The notes beneath the pieces were generated by a model. It made no database searches. It was not told where the DNA came from and saw only the letters and a program-made list of their open reading frames with translations. Made by a program: the position numbers and the translations under genes. Shown piece by piece: positions 41,106 to 48,767 of a stretch of DNA of 64,000 nucleotides. The first letter of the stretch is position 1, and each line of letters starts with the position of its first letter. Origin of the DNA: DTPU01 sp963827855 (lineage in GTDB: Bacteria > Planctomycetota > Phycisphaerae > Sedimentisphaerales > Anaerobacaceae); contig CAWHBY010000001.1 of assembly GCA_963827855.1 (NCBI GenBank), positions 930,001 through 994,000 of the forward strand, written 5' to 3'.

Positions 41106-42503
41106 GTGACTGACAGAACACCATGTGATTTCATCGATGATCGCCGGGTCCTGGAGACCCTGGACACGTGCAAGGACAAGGGCTCGACCCGCGTCCGGGA
41201 GGTCCTGCAAAAGGGGCTGGATCTCAAGGGGCTTGGGCCTGAGGAGACGGCGGTCCTGATGCAGGTCAGTGACCCAGAGTTGCTGTCCGAGGTTTTTGAC
41301 ACGGCCCGCAAGGTCAAGGATCGCATCTACGGCAAACGCCTGGTGATCTTTGCGCCACTCTACATCTCGAACCTGTGCAGCAACGAATGCCTGTACTGTG
41401 CGTTTCGGGCCCGCAACAAGAAGGTGCAGCGAAGGGCCCTCACCCAGGAGGAGATCGCCACGGAGGTCAGGACCCTGATCAGCCAGGGCCACAAGCGGAT
41501 ACTGCTGGTCGCAGGGGAGTCCTACCCCCAGGAGGGCTTCTCCTATGTGCTCAAGAGCATTGAGACGATCTACGCCACACGCCAAGGCCCGGGCGAGATC
41601 CGGAGGGTCAACGTCAACATCGCGCCGCTTGACCTGGAGGAGTTCAGACAGCTCAAGCAGGCCAAGATCGGCACGTATCAGCTTTTCCAGGAGACGTATC
41701 ACCGCCAGACCTATGCAGCGGTCCACAGGGGCGGCAAGAAGCGGGACTACGACTGGAGGATCACGGCCCTGGACCGCGCCATGGAGGCGGAGATCGACGA
41801 CGTGGGGATCGGGGTGCTCTTTGGGCTGTTCGACTGGAGATTCGAGGTGTTGGCGATGATGCAGCACATCCGGCACCTGGAACAGCGATTCGGCGTGGGC
41901 CCGCACACGATCAGCGTGCCCAGGCTCGAGCCAGCCACCGGCTCTGACCTGGCCGGTCACCCGCCCAAGCCGGTCTCTGACGTGGACTTCCGCAAGATCG
42001 TCGCCATCCTACGGATCGCCGTTCCCTACACGGGGATCATCATGTCTACGCGGGAGACGCCGAATATCCGCCGCGAGAGCTTCGCCATGGGTGTGTCGCA
42101 GATCTCTGCCGGAAGCCGAACCAACCCGGGCGGCTACTCCACCTCTGAGCAGGCAGACGCCAGTCAGTTCAGCCTCGGCGACCATAGGCCCCTGGACGAG
42201 GTCATCGCAGACGTGGCCGCTCTGGGCTACATCCCGTCGTTCTGCACGGCCTGCTACCGCCTGGGACGCACGGGTGCGGATTTCATGGATCTGGCCAAGC
42301 CCGGCGAGATCAAGACCCATTGTGAGCCCAATGCCCTGTCCACCTTCACGGAGTACCTGCTGGACTACGCATCGCCCCAGACCCGCAAGATCGGAGATCA
42401 GCTCATCGCCAGGACGCTGGAGCAGATGGAGCCATCAGCCCGGCTGGCGGCAGCAGCCATGGTCGAGAAGGTGCGGCAAGGGGAAAGGGACGTGTATTGC
42501 TGA
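41106..42503 (+). CDS. hydG: [FeFe]-hydrogenase maturase HydG (radical SAM tyrosine lyase)
   Basis: A 465-residue radical-SAM enzyme. The SAM-cluster motif is NLCSNECLYCAFRARN (CX3CX2C), and the auxiliary cluster is at the C-terminus, FCTACYRLGRTGADFMDLAK followed by GEIKTHC (CX2CX22C). It splits tyrosine to give CO and CN- ligands for the hydrogenase H-cluster. HydE, HydF and the hydrogenase are not in the window. The GTG at 41106 follows GGGG. A TM1266-type regulator and an aspartase follow in the same direction. Confidence 0.96.
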   Translation: MTDRTPCDFIDDRRVLETLDTCKDKGSTRVREVLQKGLDLKGLGPEETAVLMQVSDPELLSEVFDTARKVKDRIYGKRLVIFAPLYISNLCSNECLYCAFRARNKKVQRRALTQEEIATEVRTLISQGHKRILLVAGESYPQEGFSYVLKSIETIYATRQGPGEIRRVNVNIAPLDLEEFRQLKQAKIGTYQLFQETYHRQTYAAVHRGGKKRDYDWRITALDRAMEAEIDDVGIGVLFGLFDWRFEVLAMMQHIRHLEQRFGVGPHTISVPRLEPATGSDLAGHPPKPVSDVDFRKIVAILRIAVPYTGIIMSTRETPNIRRESFAMGVSQISAGSRTNPGGYSTSEQADASQFSLGDHRPLDEVIADVAALGYIPSFCTACYRLGRTGADFMDLAKPGEIKTHCEPNALSTFTEYLLDYASPQTRKIGDQLIARTLEQMEPSARLAAAAMVEKVRQGERDVYC

Positions 42504-42506
42504 TAG

Positions 42507-42546
42507 AACACGGAACGCAGGAGTGAGGAGATAGGAGACAGGAGAT
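42507..42546. repeat. NNAGGAG heptamer array (H8)
   Basis: Units GCAGGAG, TGAGGAG, ATAGGAG, ACAGGAG run straight into the ATG of the following gene. The array itself provides several perfect ribosome-binding sequences (AGGAG). Confidence 0.75.
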
Positions 42547-42805
42547 GGACAACCACATTATCTTGGCGATTCACATTACCGAGAGACTCAAGCACGTGCC
42601 TGACGTTCAGGCGTGCCTGAGCGAGTATGGGTGTTATATCAAGACCCGTCTGGGGCTGCATGAGGCGAGTAAGGACTACTGCTCGCCCAATGGGCTTCTC
42701 ATCCTCGAAATGGCAGGAGAAGAGGCCAAGATCACCCAGCTCGAGAAGAAGCTCAAGGCCATTGACGGCATTGAGGTCAAGAAGATCGTGTTTGAGCATG
42801 ACTAA
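42545..42805 (+). CDS. TM1266-family iron-only hydrogenase system regulator
   Basis: An 86-residue ferredoxin-fold protein starting at an ATG directly after a heptamer array. ILAIHITERLKHVPDVQACL is followed by SEYGCYIKTRLGLHEASKDY and CSPNGLLILEM, matching the iron-only hydrogenase regulator TM1266, a NikR-C-like protein. Location after hydG supports the assignment. Confidence 0.88.
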   Translation: MDNHIILAIHITERLKHVPDVQACLSEYGCYIKTRLGLHEASKDYCSPNGLLILEMAGEEAKITQLEKKLKAIDGIEVKKIVFEHD

Positions 42806-42807
42806 CC

Positions 42808-42846
42808 CAGAACACAGAACGCAGAACACAGAACGCAGACGAGAAA
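42808..42846. repeat. CAGAACN heptamer array (H9)
   Basis: Five units (CAGAACA, CAGAACG, CAGAACA, CAGAACG, CAGACGA) immediately after the TM1266 stop. They are single-armed, with no complementary partner nearby. Confidence 0.8.
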
Positions 42847-42869
42847 GCGACGCCCGGTAGCCACTGCCC

Positions 42870-44288
42870 ATGGAGAAGAGGCAAGAGAACGGAGCAGTGC
42901 GGACCGAACACGACCTGCTGGGCACGGTCGAGGTGCCAGCAGACAGCCTTTGGGGGATCCACACCCTCAGGGCCGTCGAGAACTTCCCTCTTGCCGGACG
43001 GCCTGTGCATCCTGGTCTCATCCTGGCTTACGGCGAGGTGAAGCTCGCCTGCACGCTGACCAACCGGGATCTGGGCTGCTGGGCGAGCGACCCGGCCAAG
43101 GCAGACGCGATCATCAGGGCCTGCCAGGAGATGGCAGAGGGCCTGCTGAGCGGCCACATCGTCGTCGATGGCCTTCAGGGCGGGGCTGGCACCAGCCTCA
43201 ACATGAACGTCAACGAGGTCCTGGCCAACCGGGCACTGCAGATCCTGGGCTGTCCGTTGGGCGACTATGGCAGGGTCAGTCCGCTCGATGACGTCAATCT
43301 CCACCAATCCACCAACGACACCTTTCCTACTGCCCTGAAGCTGGCAAGCATCCGGCTCTTCCAGCGATTGGAGCAGGCAGTCCTGGCCCTGCAGGAGGCC
43401 TTCCAGGTCAAGGAGAAGGCCTTCAGCCACGTGGTCAAGGTGGCCAGGACCGAGATGCAGGACGCAGTGCTGACCACGCTGGGCAGAGAGATGGGCGCGT
43501 ACGCCGAGGCCCTCACCAGGGATCGGTGGCGGATCTACAAGTGCCTGGAGCGTCTCCGCGTGGTCAACCTGGGTGGCACCGCCATTGGGACTGGCCTGAC
43601 TGCGCCGAGACAGTTCATCTTCAGAGCGACCGAGCGGCTCAGGGAGCTCACGGGCATCGGTCTGGCCCGCGCAGAGGATCTGGTGGAGGCCACGCAGAAC
43701 GCGGACGTCTTTGTCGAGGTCTCAGGGATCCTCAAGGCCCACGCCGCAAACCTGCTCAAGATCTCGTCGGATCTCAGGCTTCTGTCCATGGGTCCTGAGG
43801 CGGGCATCGCCGAGATCTCCCTGCCCAGCCGCCAGGCGGGCTCCTCCATCATGCCGGGGAAGGTCAATCCCGTGATCCCAGAGGCGGTCAGCCAGGCAGC
43901 CATGCTCGCCATTGGCTACGATGCATCGCTGACCCAGGCCTGCGCGGCAGGCAGCCTCGAGCTCAATCCCTTTCTGCCCCTGGTGGCGGTCTGCCTCCTG
44001 GAGAGCTGCGACGTGCTCACCCACGCCTGTGACATCCTCCGCAGGTTGTGCGTGGAAGGCATCACTGCCAACGAAGACCGCTGCCTCCGCCACGTGCAGG
44101 GGTCCATGGTCCTGGCTACGGTCCTGGTGCCTGTCCTGGGCTATACCCGTGTGTGCGAGCTGGCCGGCCAGGCCAATCAGCAGGGCAAGACCCTCCGCGA
44201 GATCGTGCTCGGCCAGGGCATCCTTGATGAGAAGTCCCTGGCGGATTTGATGAGCCCCGAGGCCGTGAACCGGCTGGGCATACCTTAG
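42870..44288 (+). CDS. aspA: Aspartate ammonia-lyase
   Basis: A 472-residue aspartase/fumarase superfamily member. RTEHDLLGTVEVPADSLWGI, VNEVLANRALQ, NLHQSTNDTFPTALK and the signature GSSIMPGKVNPVIPEAV are all present. It releases ammonia and fumarate from aspartate. In many anaerobes an aspartase gene lies beside hydE/hydF/hydG and the TM1266 regulator; its link to hydrogenase maturation is known by co-occurrence rather than mechanism. The catalytic Ser of the SS loop is present. Confidence 0.92.
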   Translation: MEKRQENGAVRTEHDLLGTVEVPADSLWGIHTLRAVENFPLAGRPVHPGLILAYGEVKLACTLTNRDLGCWASDPAKADAIIRACQEMAEGLLSGHIVVDGLQGGAGTSLNMNVNEVLANRALQILGCPLGDYGRVSPLDDVNLHQSTNDTFPTALKLASIRLFQRLEQAVLALQEAFQVKEKAFSHVVKVARTEMQDAVLTTLGREMGAYAEALTRDRWRIYKCLERLRVVNLGGTAIGTGLTAPRQFIFRATERLRELTGIGLARAEDLVEATQNADVFVEVSGILKAHAANLLKISSDLRLLSMGPEAGIAEISLPSRQAGSSIMPGKVNPVIPEAVSQAAMLAIGYDASLTQACAAGSLELNPFLPLVAVCLLESCDVLTHACDILRRLCVEGITANEDRCLRHVQGSMVLATVLVPVLGYTRVCELAGQANQQGKTLREIVLGQGILDEKSLADLMSPEAVNRLGIP

Positions 44289-44312
44289 GGCCTGCCCTTG
44301 CGACGAGGTTTC

Positions 44313-44321
44313 TGCTATACT
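44313..44321 (+). promoter_or_regulatory. Possible extended -10 promoter for the DoxX fusion gene
   Basis: TGCTATACT fits an extended -10 (TGnTATACT). No good -35 box is seen at the usual spacing. It lies about 60 bp upstream of the DoxX gene. Confidence 0.4.
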
Positions 44322-44383
44322 GACGTTGCCGGCCACAGGTCGGCCGACTCAGACTGGAACGCCAATACGAAAGGACCGACACC

Positions 44384-45964
44384 ATGGCCAAGACTTGGGC
44401 AGAGATGAACCTAACTCGGCCTCAGAACCTCATCCTCAGTGTGCTCCGGATCGTGATAGGCTGGCACTTCCTCTACGAGGGCGTCTCCAAGATCCTCATC
44501 CCCAAGTGGACGTCTGCAGGGTATCTCCTGAACGCACGATGGCTCTTTGCCGACGTCTTCCACTGGATGGCCTCCAACACCGCGGTTCTGATCGCCGTGG
44601 ATTGGATGAACAAGGTCGGATTGACGTTGGTGGGCCTGGCCCTTGTCGTGGGCATCTTCACGCGGTTCGCCAGTGTCTGCGGCATCCTCCTGCTGGCGCT
44701 CTACTACTTCGCCAATCCACCTCTCATCGGAACTGAGTTTGGGATCCCCTCCGAAGGTCACTACCTGGTCGTCAACAAGAACGTGGTCGAGATGGCGGCC
44801 CTGCTGGTGATCATGCTCTTTCCCACGCGTGCGCTGCTGGGCCTGGACAGGCTGTGGAGCCTGGTCCGGTCCAAGAAGGGCGCAGCTCAGAAAGGGCCGG
44901 CCGAGCCCGCGGCAGCCCCCGTTCCAAAGGCACAGACCCTTCCTCCCCTGGCCCTTCGCAGGAGGGAGGTCCTGGGGAACCTGGCAGGCATTCCGGTCCT
45001 GGGCGCCTTCATCTACGGCACCGTGCGAAAGTACCGCTGGGAGAGCGTCAACGCCATCACCGGTGCGACGATCAAGGTCAGCGACACGCAGCTCAAGGAC
45101 CTCAAGGGCGCCTTGCCCATGGGCCAGATCCAGAATCGCAAGATCTCCCGCGTCATCATGGGTGGCAACCTGATCGGCGGCTGGGCCCATTCCAGGGACC
45201 TGATCTACGTGCCTTCGCTGTTCAAGGCGTACAATACCGATCAGAAGGTGTTCCAGACGCTGCAATTGGCGGAGAAGGCGGGCGTGAACACCATCAACAT
45301 CACGGGCAGCCAGTTCCCCATCATCAACAAGTACAAGAGGGTCTTCGGCAGCAAGCTCCAGACGGTCTGCCAGGTCCATCCGACCAAGGAAAACAACTTC
45401 GGAGACATCGACAACGCGATCAAGAACGGCGTGGACCTCATCCAGATCCAGGGCAACTGCTGTGACTGGCGGGTCAAGGCCGGTGAGATCGACGTCCTGG
45501 CCAAGGCCATCGACTACATCCGCAAGCAGGGGTACCCCGCAGGGATGGGCGCCCATTCGATCCAGGCGCTCATGGCGACCGACAAGGCCGGCATCCAGCC
45601 CGACTTCTACATGAAGACCCTGCACCATGACCAGTACTGGTCTGCCCACCCCAAGGAGAATCGGGTTCCCTTCTCCGTGGACGGCGAGAGGTCCAAGGAC
45701 CACAACCAGTTCCACGACAACATGTTCTGCCTCTTCCCTGAAGAGACCATCGCCTTCATGAAGGATAAGAAGGTCCCCTGGATGGCGTTCAAGGTCCTCG
45801 CAGGCGGCGCGATCGAGCCGGCCGATGGATTCAACTACGCATTCTCCAACGGCGCGGACTTCATCTGCGTCGGCATGTTCGACTGGCAGGTCGTCGACGA
45901 CGTCAACGTCGCGATGGACGTGCTGGGCAAGACCCAGCAGCGCGATCGGGCGTGGATGGCGTAG
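44384..45964 (+). CDS. DoxX-type membrane domain fused to a TIM-barrel-like oxidoreductase domain
   Basis: A 526-residue protein. The first 150 residues are a DoxX domain with four transmembrane helices (LSVLRIVIGWHFLYEGVSKI; GLTLVGLALVVGIFTRFASV). A Pro/Ala/Lys linker with RRREVLGNLAGIPVLGAFIY, a second hydrophobic segment, leads to a roughly 300-residue soluble domain (KISRVIMGGNLIGGWAHSRD; VNTINITGS; FYMKTLHHDQYWSAHPKEN) resembling aldo-keto reductase-type barrels. AAAGGA precedes the ATG. This is an unusual fusion, probably electron transfer or sugar oxidation at the membrane. The soluble domain faces a side that I cannot determine. Confidence 0.78.
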   Translation: MAKTWAEMNLTRPQNLILSVLRIVIGWHFLYEGVSKILIPKWTSAGYLLNARWLFADVFHWMASNTAVLIAVDWMNKVGLTLVGLALVVGIFTRFASVCGILLLALYYFANPPLIGTEFGIPSEGHYLVVNKNVVEMAALLVIMLFPTRALLGLDRLWSLVRSKKGAAQKGPAEPAAAPVPKAQTLPPLALRRREVLGNLAGIPVLGAFIYGTVRKYRWESVNAITGATIKVSDTQLKDLKGALPMGQIQNRKISRVIMGGNLIGGWAHSRDLIYVPSLFKAYNTDQKVFQTLQLAEKAGVNTINITGSQFPIINKYKRVFGSKLQTVCQVHPTKENNFGDIDNAIKNGVDLIQIQGNCCDWRVKAGEIDVLAKAIDYIRKQGYPAGMGAHSIQALMATDKAGIQPDFYMKTLHHDQYWSAHPKENRVPFSVDGERSKDHNQFHDNMFCLFPEETIAFMKDKKVPWMAFKVLAGGAIEPADGFNYAFSNGADFICVGMFDWQVVDDVNVAMDVLGKTQQRDRAWMA

Positions 45965-45973
45965 GCCAGGTAC

Positions 45974-46098
45974 GCCGAATGGGAGAATGGGCGAAACGGC
46001 GAATGGGCGAGGCAGAGCCCTGACGGGGTTGTGGGTAGCCGGTTGTGAGCTATGAGCTATGAGCTGTAAGTTCCAAGCTATCGGCTGTCAGCTCTCCG
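45974..46098. repeat. Octamer and heptamer array (H10)
   Basis: CGAATGGG/AGAATGGG/CGAAACGG units (45974-46012) are followed by GAGCTAT-type heptamers (46045-46098) related to the GCTGANN family of H2 and H5. Downstream to about 46200 no gene is seen. Confidence 0.65.
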
Positions 46099-46208
46099 CA
46101 GGAATGAGACTGCCCGCGGGGTTGTGAGCAACTCCAAGTATGTGGAAGGGGCGTGGTACGCCATCCTGTTCCCTGGCATGCCATTGAGGCGTACCGTACA
46201 GAGTACTC

Positions 46209-46303
46209 GTTACCATACAAGTCGGCGAAGAAGGAGTGCGGTATGGTAACTGTTGACTTCTGTTACCATACAAGATAGAGTATCCGGCGTGTTGTATGGT
46301 AAC
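46209..46303 (+). promoter_or_regulatory. Tandem palindromic operators and promoter for the DUF6788-like gene
   Basis: Two palindromes share one half-site: GTTACCATAC (46209)/GTATGGTAAC (46241) and GTTACCATACAA (46262)/TTGTATGGTAAC (46292). TTGACT (46253) and TAGAGT (46276), 17 bases apart, form a promoter across the second palindrome. A repressor bound there would block transcription. The adjacent gene pair is a likely source of that repressor. Confidence 0.8.
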
Positions 46304-46329
46304 CGTCTACTGAGGCCGGAGGGCTCGCA

Positions 46330-46647
46330 ATGAGAGTCATCAAGAGCGTCCTTGAGGAGGAGTTGGCGAACTCCCTGGCCATGGAAAAGAGCTATGAGAG
46401 GGAATTGGCCAGGCTTCCCAAGGGGAGTCTCACCAAGAAGACGATCGGGGGACACACGTACTACTACCTCCAGGTGCGAGAGGGGACTCATGTCAGGTTC
46501 ATCTACAAGGGCAAGCTCTCTGTGCAGGAGGTCAGGAAACACGAGCAGGCCAGACAGTACAGGGCCAAGTACAGGAGGCTGCTGTCTGAGGTCAGGAAGC
46601 AGGTCAGGTTCTTGAGGTCGGTGCTCCGTGGAAAGCAGTCAGTATGA
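46330..46647 (+). CDS. DUF6788-like antitoxin-type protein
   Basis: A 105-residue basic protein. LPKGSLTKKTIGGHTYYYLQ and VREGTHVRFIYKGKLSVQEV, then an Arg/Lys-rich helix, match the DUF6788-like partner found next to GSU2403-fold nucleotidyltransferases. It starts 26 bp after the second palindrome. It probably binds the palindromes, as antitoxins often do. The following toxin-like gene is damaged. Confidence 0.72.
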   Translation: MRVIKSVLEEELANSLAMEKSYERELARLPKGSLTKKTIGGHTYYYLQVREGTHVRFIYKGKLSVQEVRKHEQARQYRAKYRRLLSEVRKQVRFLRSVLRGKQSV

Positions 46648-47037
46648 GTTGTGCATCGAAGTCCTGAGGCGGCTGGACAGAGCCGGCGTGTTGCGGCATG
46701 TTGTGCTGGTCGGAAGAATGCCCAGGCTCTGCGATTCCTGGAGTTCCTGGCCCAAGGGACGATCACAGTCGACGTTGAGGGCATCGTACTACGGCTCCCT
46801 CACCCGGCTCGCTTTGCACTACACAAACTGGTCGTCCTGAGTAGAAGGCCCAGCGCTGAGAAGCAGGCGAAGGACAAGGAGGCAGCCATGGGGGTCCTCA
46901 GGGCCCTCCTCGACAGCGGCCAGCAGGACGCCGTCGGAGTGGCGTTCAGGTCCATGCCGCGACGGTGGCAAGCGATGGCGAGAGACCAGCTCTCTGATTC
47001 CGCTGACGCACAGATCCTGGGCATCCTGAAGCAGTAG
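46628..47037 (+). pseudogene. GSU2403-fold nucleotidyltransferase remnant (internally deleted)
   Basis: One frame starts at a GTG overlapping the previous gene, with ESSQYELCIEVLRRLDRAGV and LRHVVLVG, the family N-terminus. Another frame, from about 46700, carries the C-terminus KNAQALRFLEFLAQGTITVD, then LRLPHPARFALHKLVVLSRR and AKDKEAAMGVLRALLDSG. The segment between, which holds the catalytic G-S/x-D-x-D motif in intact members, is missing and the frames do not match. The gene is therefore inactive. Its partner may survive as an orphan regulator. Confidence 0.72.
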
Positions 47038-47077
47038 ACCAGTGCTGATCAGCACCTACAGGCGACCTGATTGTCAC

Positions 47078-47118
47078 GCAGTTCATGGCCGGCTTCTCTT
47101 CTTCCGGCCATGAACTGC
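47078..47118. terminator. Strong hairpin after the toxin-antitoxin remnant
   Basis: A perfect 15 bp stem (GCAGTTCATGGCCGG/CCGGCCATGAACTGC) with an 11-base loop. No T run follows, so it may be a processing or rho-linked site. A perfect 14 bp palindrome GTGCTGATCAGCAC lies just upstream (47042-47055). Confidence 0.55.
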
Positions 47119-47285
47119 CCTGCCTGTAGGCGGGGAGCGGACGTCTCGATGGCGGACGCCAGCGGCTCATGGAGCTGAAGGCTCGGTCATCTCGCCTGAA
47201 GAGAGGCGAGGTACCGTCTCTCTTCACAGCAACCCCGTCCAGCACGGTCAATTCGCATGCCAGCAGCTCTGGGCGTATCGTGTCG

Positions 47286-47363
47286 CCCATCCGCCCTTTC
47301 TCCGTTTCTCCATTTTGCGTCTCTTGTCTTCTGTCTTCTGTCTTCTGAGTTCTGAGTTCTCAA
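47286..47363. repeat. TTCTGTC/TTCTGAG heptamer array (H11)
   Basis: It begins with CTTTCTCCGTTTCTCC octamers, then repeats TTCTGTC, TTCTGTC, TTCTGAG, TTCTGAG. It lies 10 bp after the aroF stop codon. Confidence 0.75.
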
Positions 47364-47373
47364 CCGGCGGTGG

Positions 47374-48360
47374 TCACTGCAGCCGCTTGAGCATGTCACT
47401 GAACATGTCGAAGGGCAGCGACTGGGCGCCATCACTGAGGGCCTTGGCGGGGTCGGGGTGGATCTCCACGATGATGCCGTGTGCGCCGACTCCCTTGGCG
47501 CCGTAGGAGAGCGGCGGCACGAACTCCCTGACGCCTGCTGCGTGGCTGGGGTCCACGATCACGGGCAGGTGGCTCATCTTCTTGACCACCGGCACAGAGC
47601 TGAGGTCCAGGGTGTTGCGGGTGTGGTCTGAGAAGGTGCGGACCCCTCGCTCGCACAGGATGACGTTGCGGTTGCCGCCTGCGAGGATGTACTCTGCGGC
47701 CATGAGCCACTCGTCGATCGTGGCGACCATGCCCCGCTTGAGGAGCACGGCCTTGGGGCTGGTCCCCGCCCTGCGGAGCAGGGAGAAGTTCTGCATGTTG
47801 CGGGCGCCGATCTGGACCACGTCCACGTACTGTTCTACCACCGCGATATTCTCGTGGTCCGTGGCCTCTGTCACGATGCCGACGCCGTACTGCTGGCCTG
47901 CCTCTGCCAGCCACTTGAGGGCCTGCTCGCCCAGACCCTGGAAGGCATAGGGGGAGGTCCTGGGCTTGAATGCGCCGCCCCGCATGAGGCGCACGCCCTG
48001 ACTCTTCAGGAATGCCGCGGTGTCCATGATCTGCTGACGGGACTCGACTGCGCACGGGCCTGCGATCACCGCAAAGGGCGACGCCCCTCCGATGGGCACA
48101 CCGTGAACGGTGATCACGCCATCCTCAGGGTGCGTCTCGCGGCTGACGAGCTTGTAGGGCTTGGTCACAGGGATGCACTGCACCACGCCGGGCATGGAGG
48201 CAAAGAGGTCGGCGTCCACCGGACCCTTGTTACCGAGCACGCAGATGGCGGTGCGAAGGGCGCCCGGCATGGGTTTGGGGTCCCACCCGTAGGACCGCAC
48301 GGCATCGACGACAGCCTGGACCTCTTTGGAGGAAGCATCCGCATTCAAGACAATCAGCAT
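47374..48360 (-). CDS. aroF: 3-deoxy-7-phosphoheptulonate (DAHP) synthase
   Basis: A 328-residue type I-beta DAHP synthase with an N-terminal ferredoxin-like regulatory domain (MLIVLNADASSKEVQAVVDA). Catalytic motifs are VIAGPCAVESRQQIMDT, RGGAFKPRTSPYAFQGLG, QIGARNMQNFSLLRRAG, LLKRGM and PVIVDPSHAAGVREF. It starts aromatic amino acid synthesis, as used by aroE at 21.7 kb. TAGGAG precedes the ATG. Confidence 0.95.
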   Translation of the reverse strand: MLIVLNADASSKEVQAVVDAVRSYGWDPKPMPGALRTAICVLGNKGPVDADLFASMPGVVQCIPVTKPYKLVSRETHPEDGVITVHGVPIGGASPFAVIAGPCAVESRQQIMDTAAFLKSQGVRLMRGGAFKPRTSPYAFQGLGEQALKWLAEAGQQYGVGIVTEATDHENIAVVEQYVDVVQIGARNMQNFSLLRRAGTSPKAVLLKRGMVATIDEWLMAAEYILAGGNRNVILCERGVRTFSDHTRNTLDLSSVPVVKKMSHLPVIVDPSHAAGVREFVPPLSYGAKGVGAHGIIVEIHPDPAKALSDGAQSLPFDMFSDMLKRLQ

Positions 48361-48461
48361 TTCAGACTCCTATTCAAGGGAAACCCACAACCGGAGGGCC
48401 ATGGGAAACCAGGAGTATACCAGAATCCAGGAGCCAGAGCCAGAGGTTGCGGTGGGGAGGA

Positions 48462-48606
48462 CAGGGCGAACGCAAAGTCCCTCCCGCACATCGTGAGGAT
48501 GAGAACGCCTGCCAGCCAGTCACGCCCCCTACTGAATCGGCCTGTCCGCCTGCGGCCGATGACAGAGACCCCGCGTTTGAGGCAGGCCGACTTTGCGATC
48601 GCCCTG
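48462..48606. mobile_element. Element R2, uninterrupted 145 bp copy
   Basis: Terminal inverted repeats of 18 bp, CAGGGCGAACGCAAAGTC (48462-48479) and the complement of CAGGGCGATCGCAAAGTC (48589-48606). The inner palindrome TGTCCGCCTGCGGCCGATGACA lies between. No coding capacity. The copy at 23221-23909 is interrupted. It sits in the 400 bp gap between aroF and the next gene; no other gene is seen there. Confidence 0.85.
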
Positions 48607-48685
48607 CCTGATGGACGCTGCCCTTGTCGGTGGAAGGGAGTTCGCTCGACGTGCCGGTTCTGGGCGGCAAAGTCGCGTACCACGT

Positions 48686-48721
48686 TGGATGGGCTGCAAG
48701 CCGAGACCTGCAGCCCATCCA
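48686..48721 (-). terminator. Hairpin downstream of the DUF6345-like gene
   Basis: A perfect 13 bp stem (TGGATGGGCTGCA/TGCAGCCCATCCA) with a 10-base loop, 46 bp after the stop of the minus-strand gene. No T run on the minus strand. Confidence 0.5.
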
Positions 48722-48767
48722 GCCTGTGCCGGAGACCCGATGCCTGGCATGTGGTGCCCGCCGGGTA

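Noticed and set aside
47038..47373. tRNA or small RNA gene
   Set aside because: The strong 15 bp hairpin has no cloverleaf or flanking promoter.
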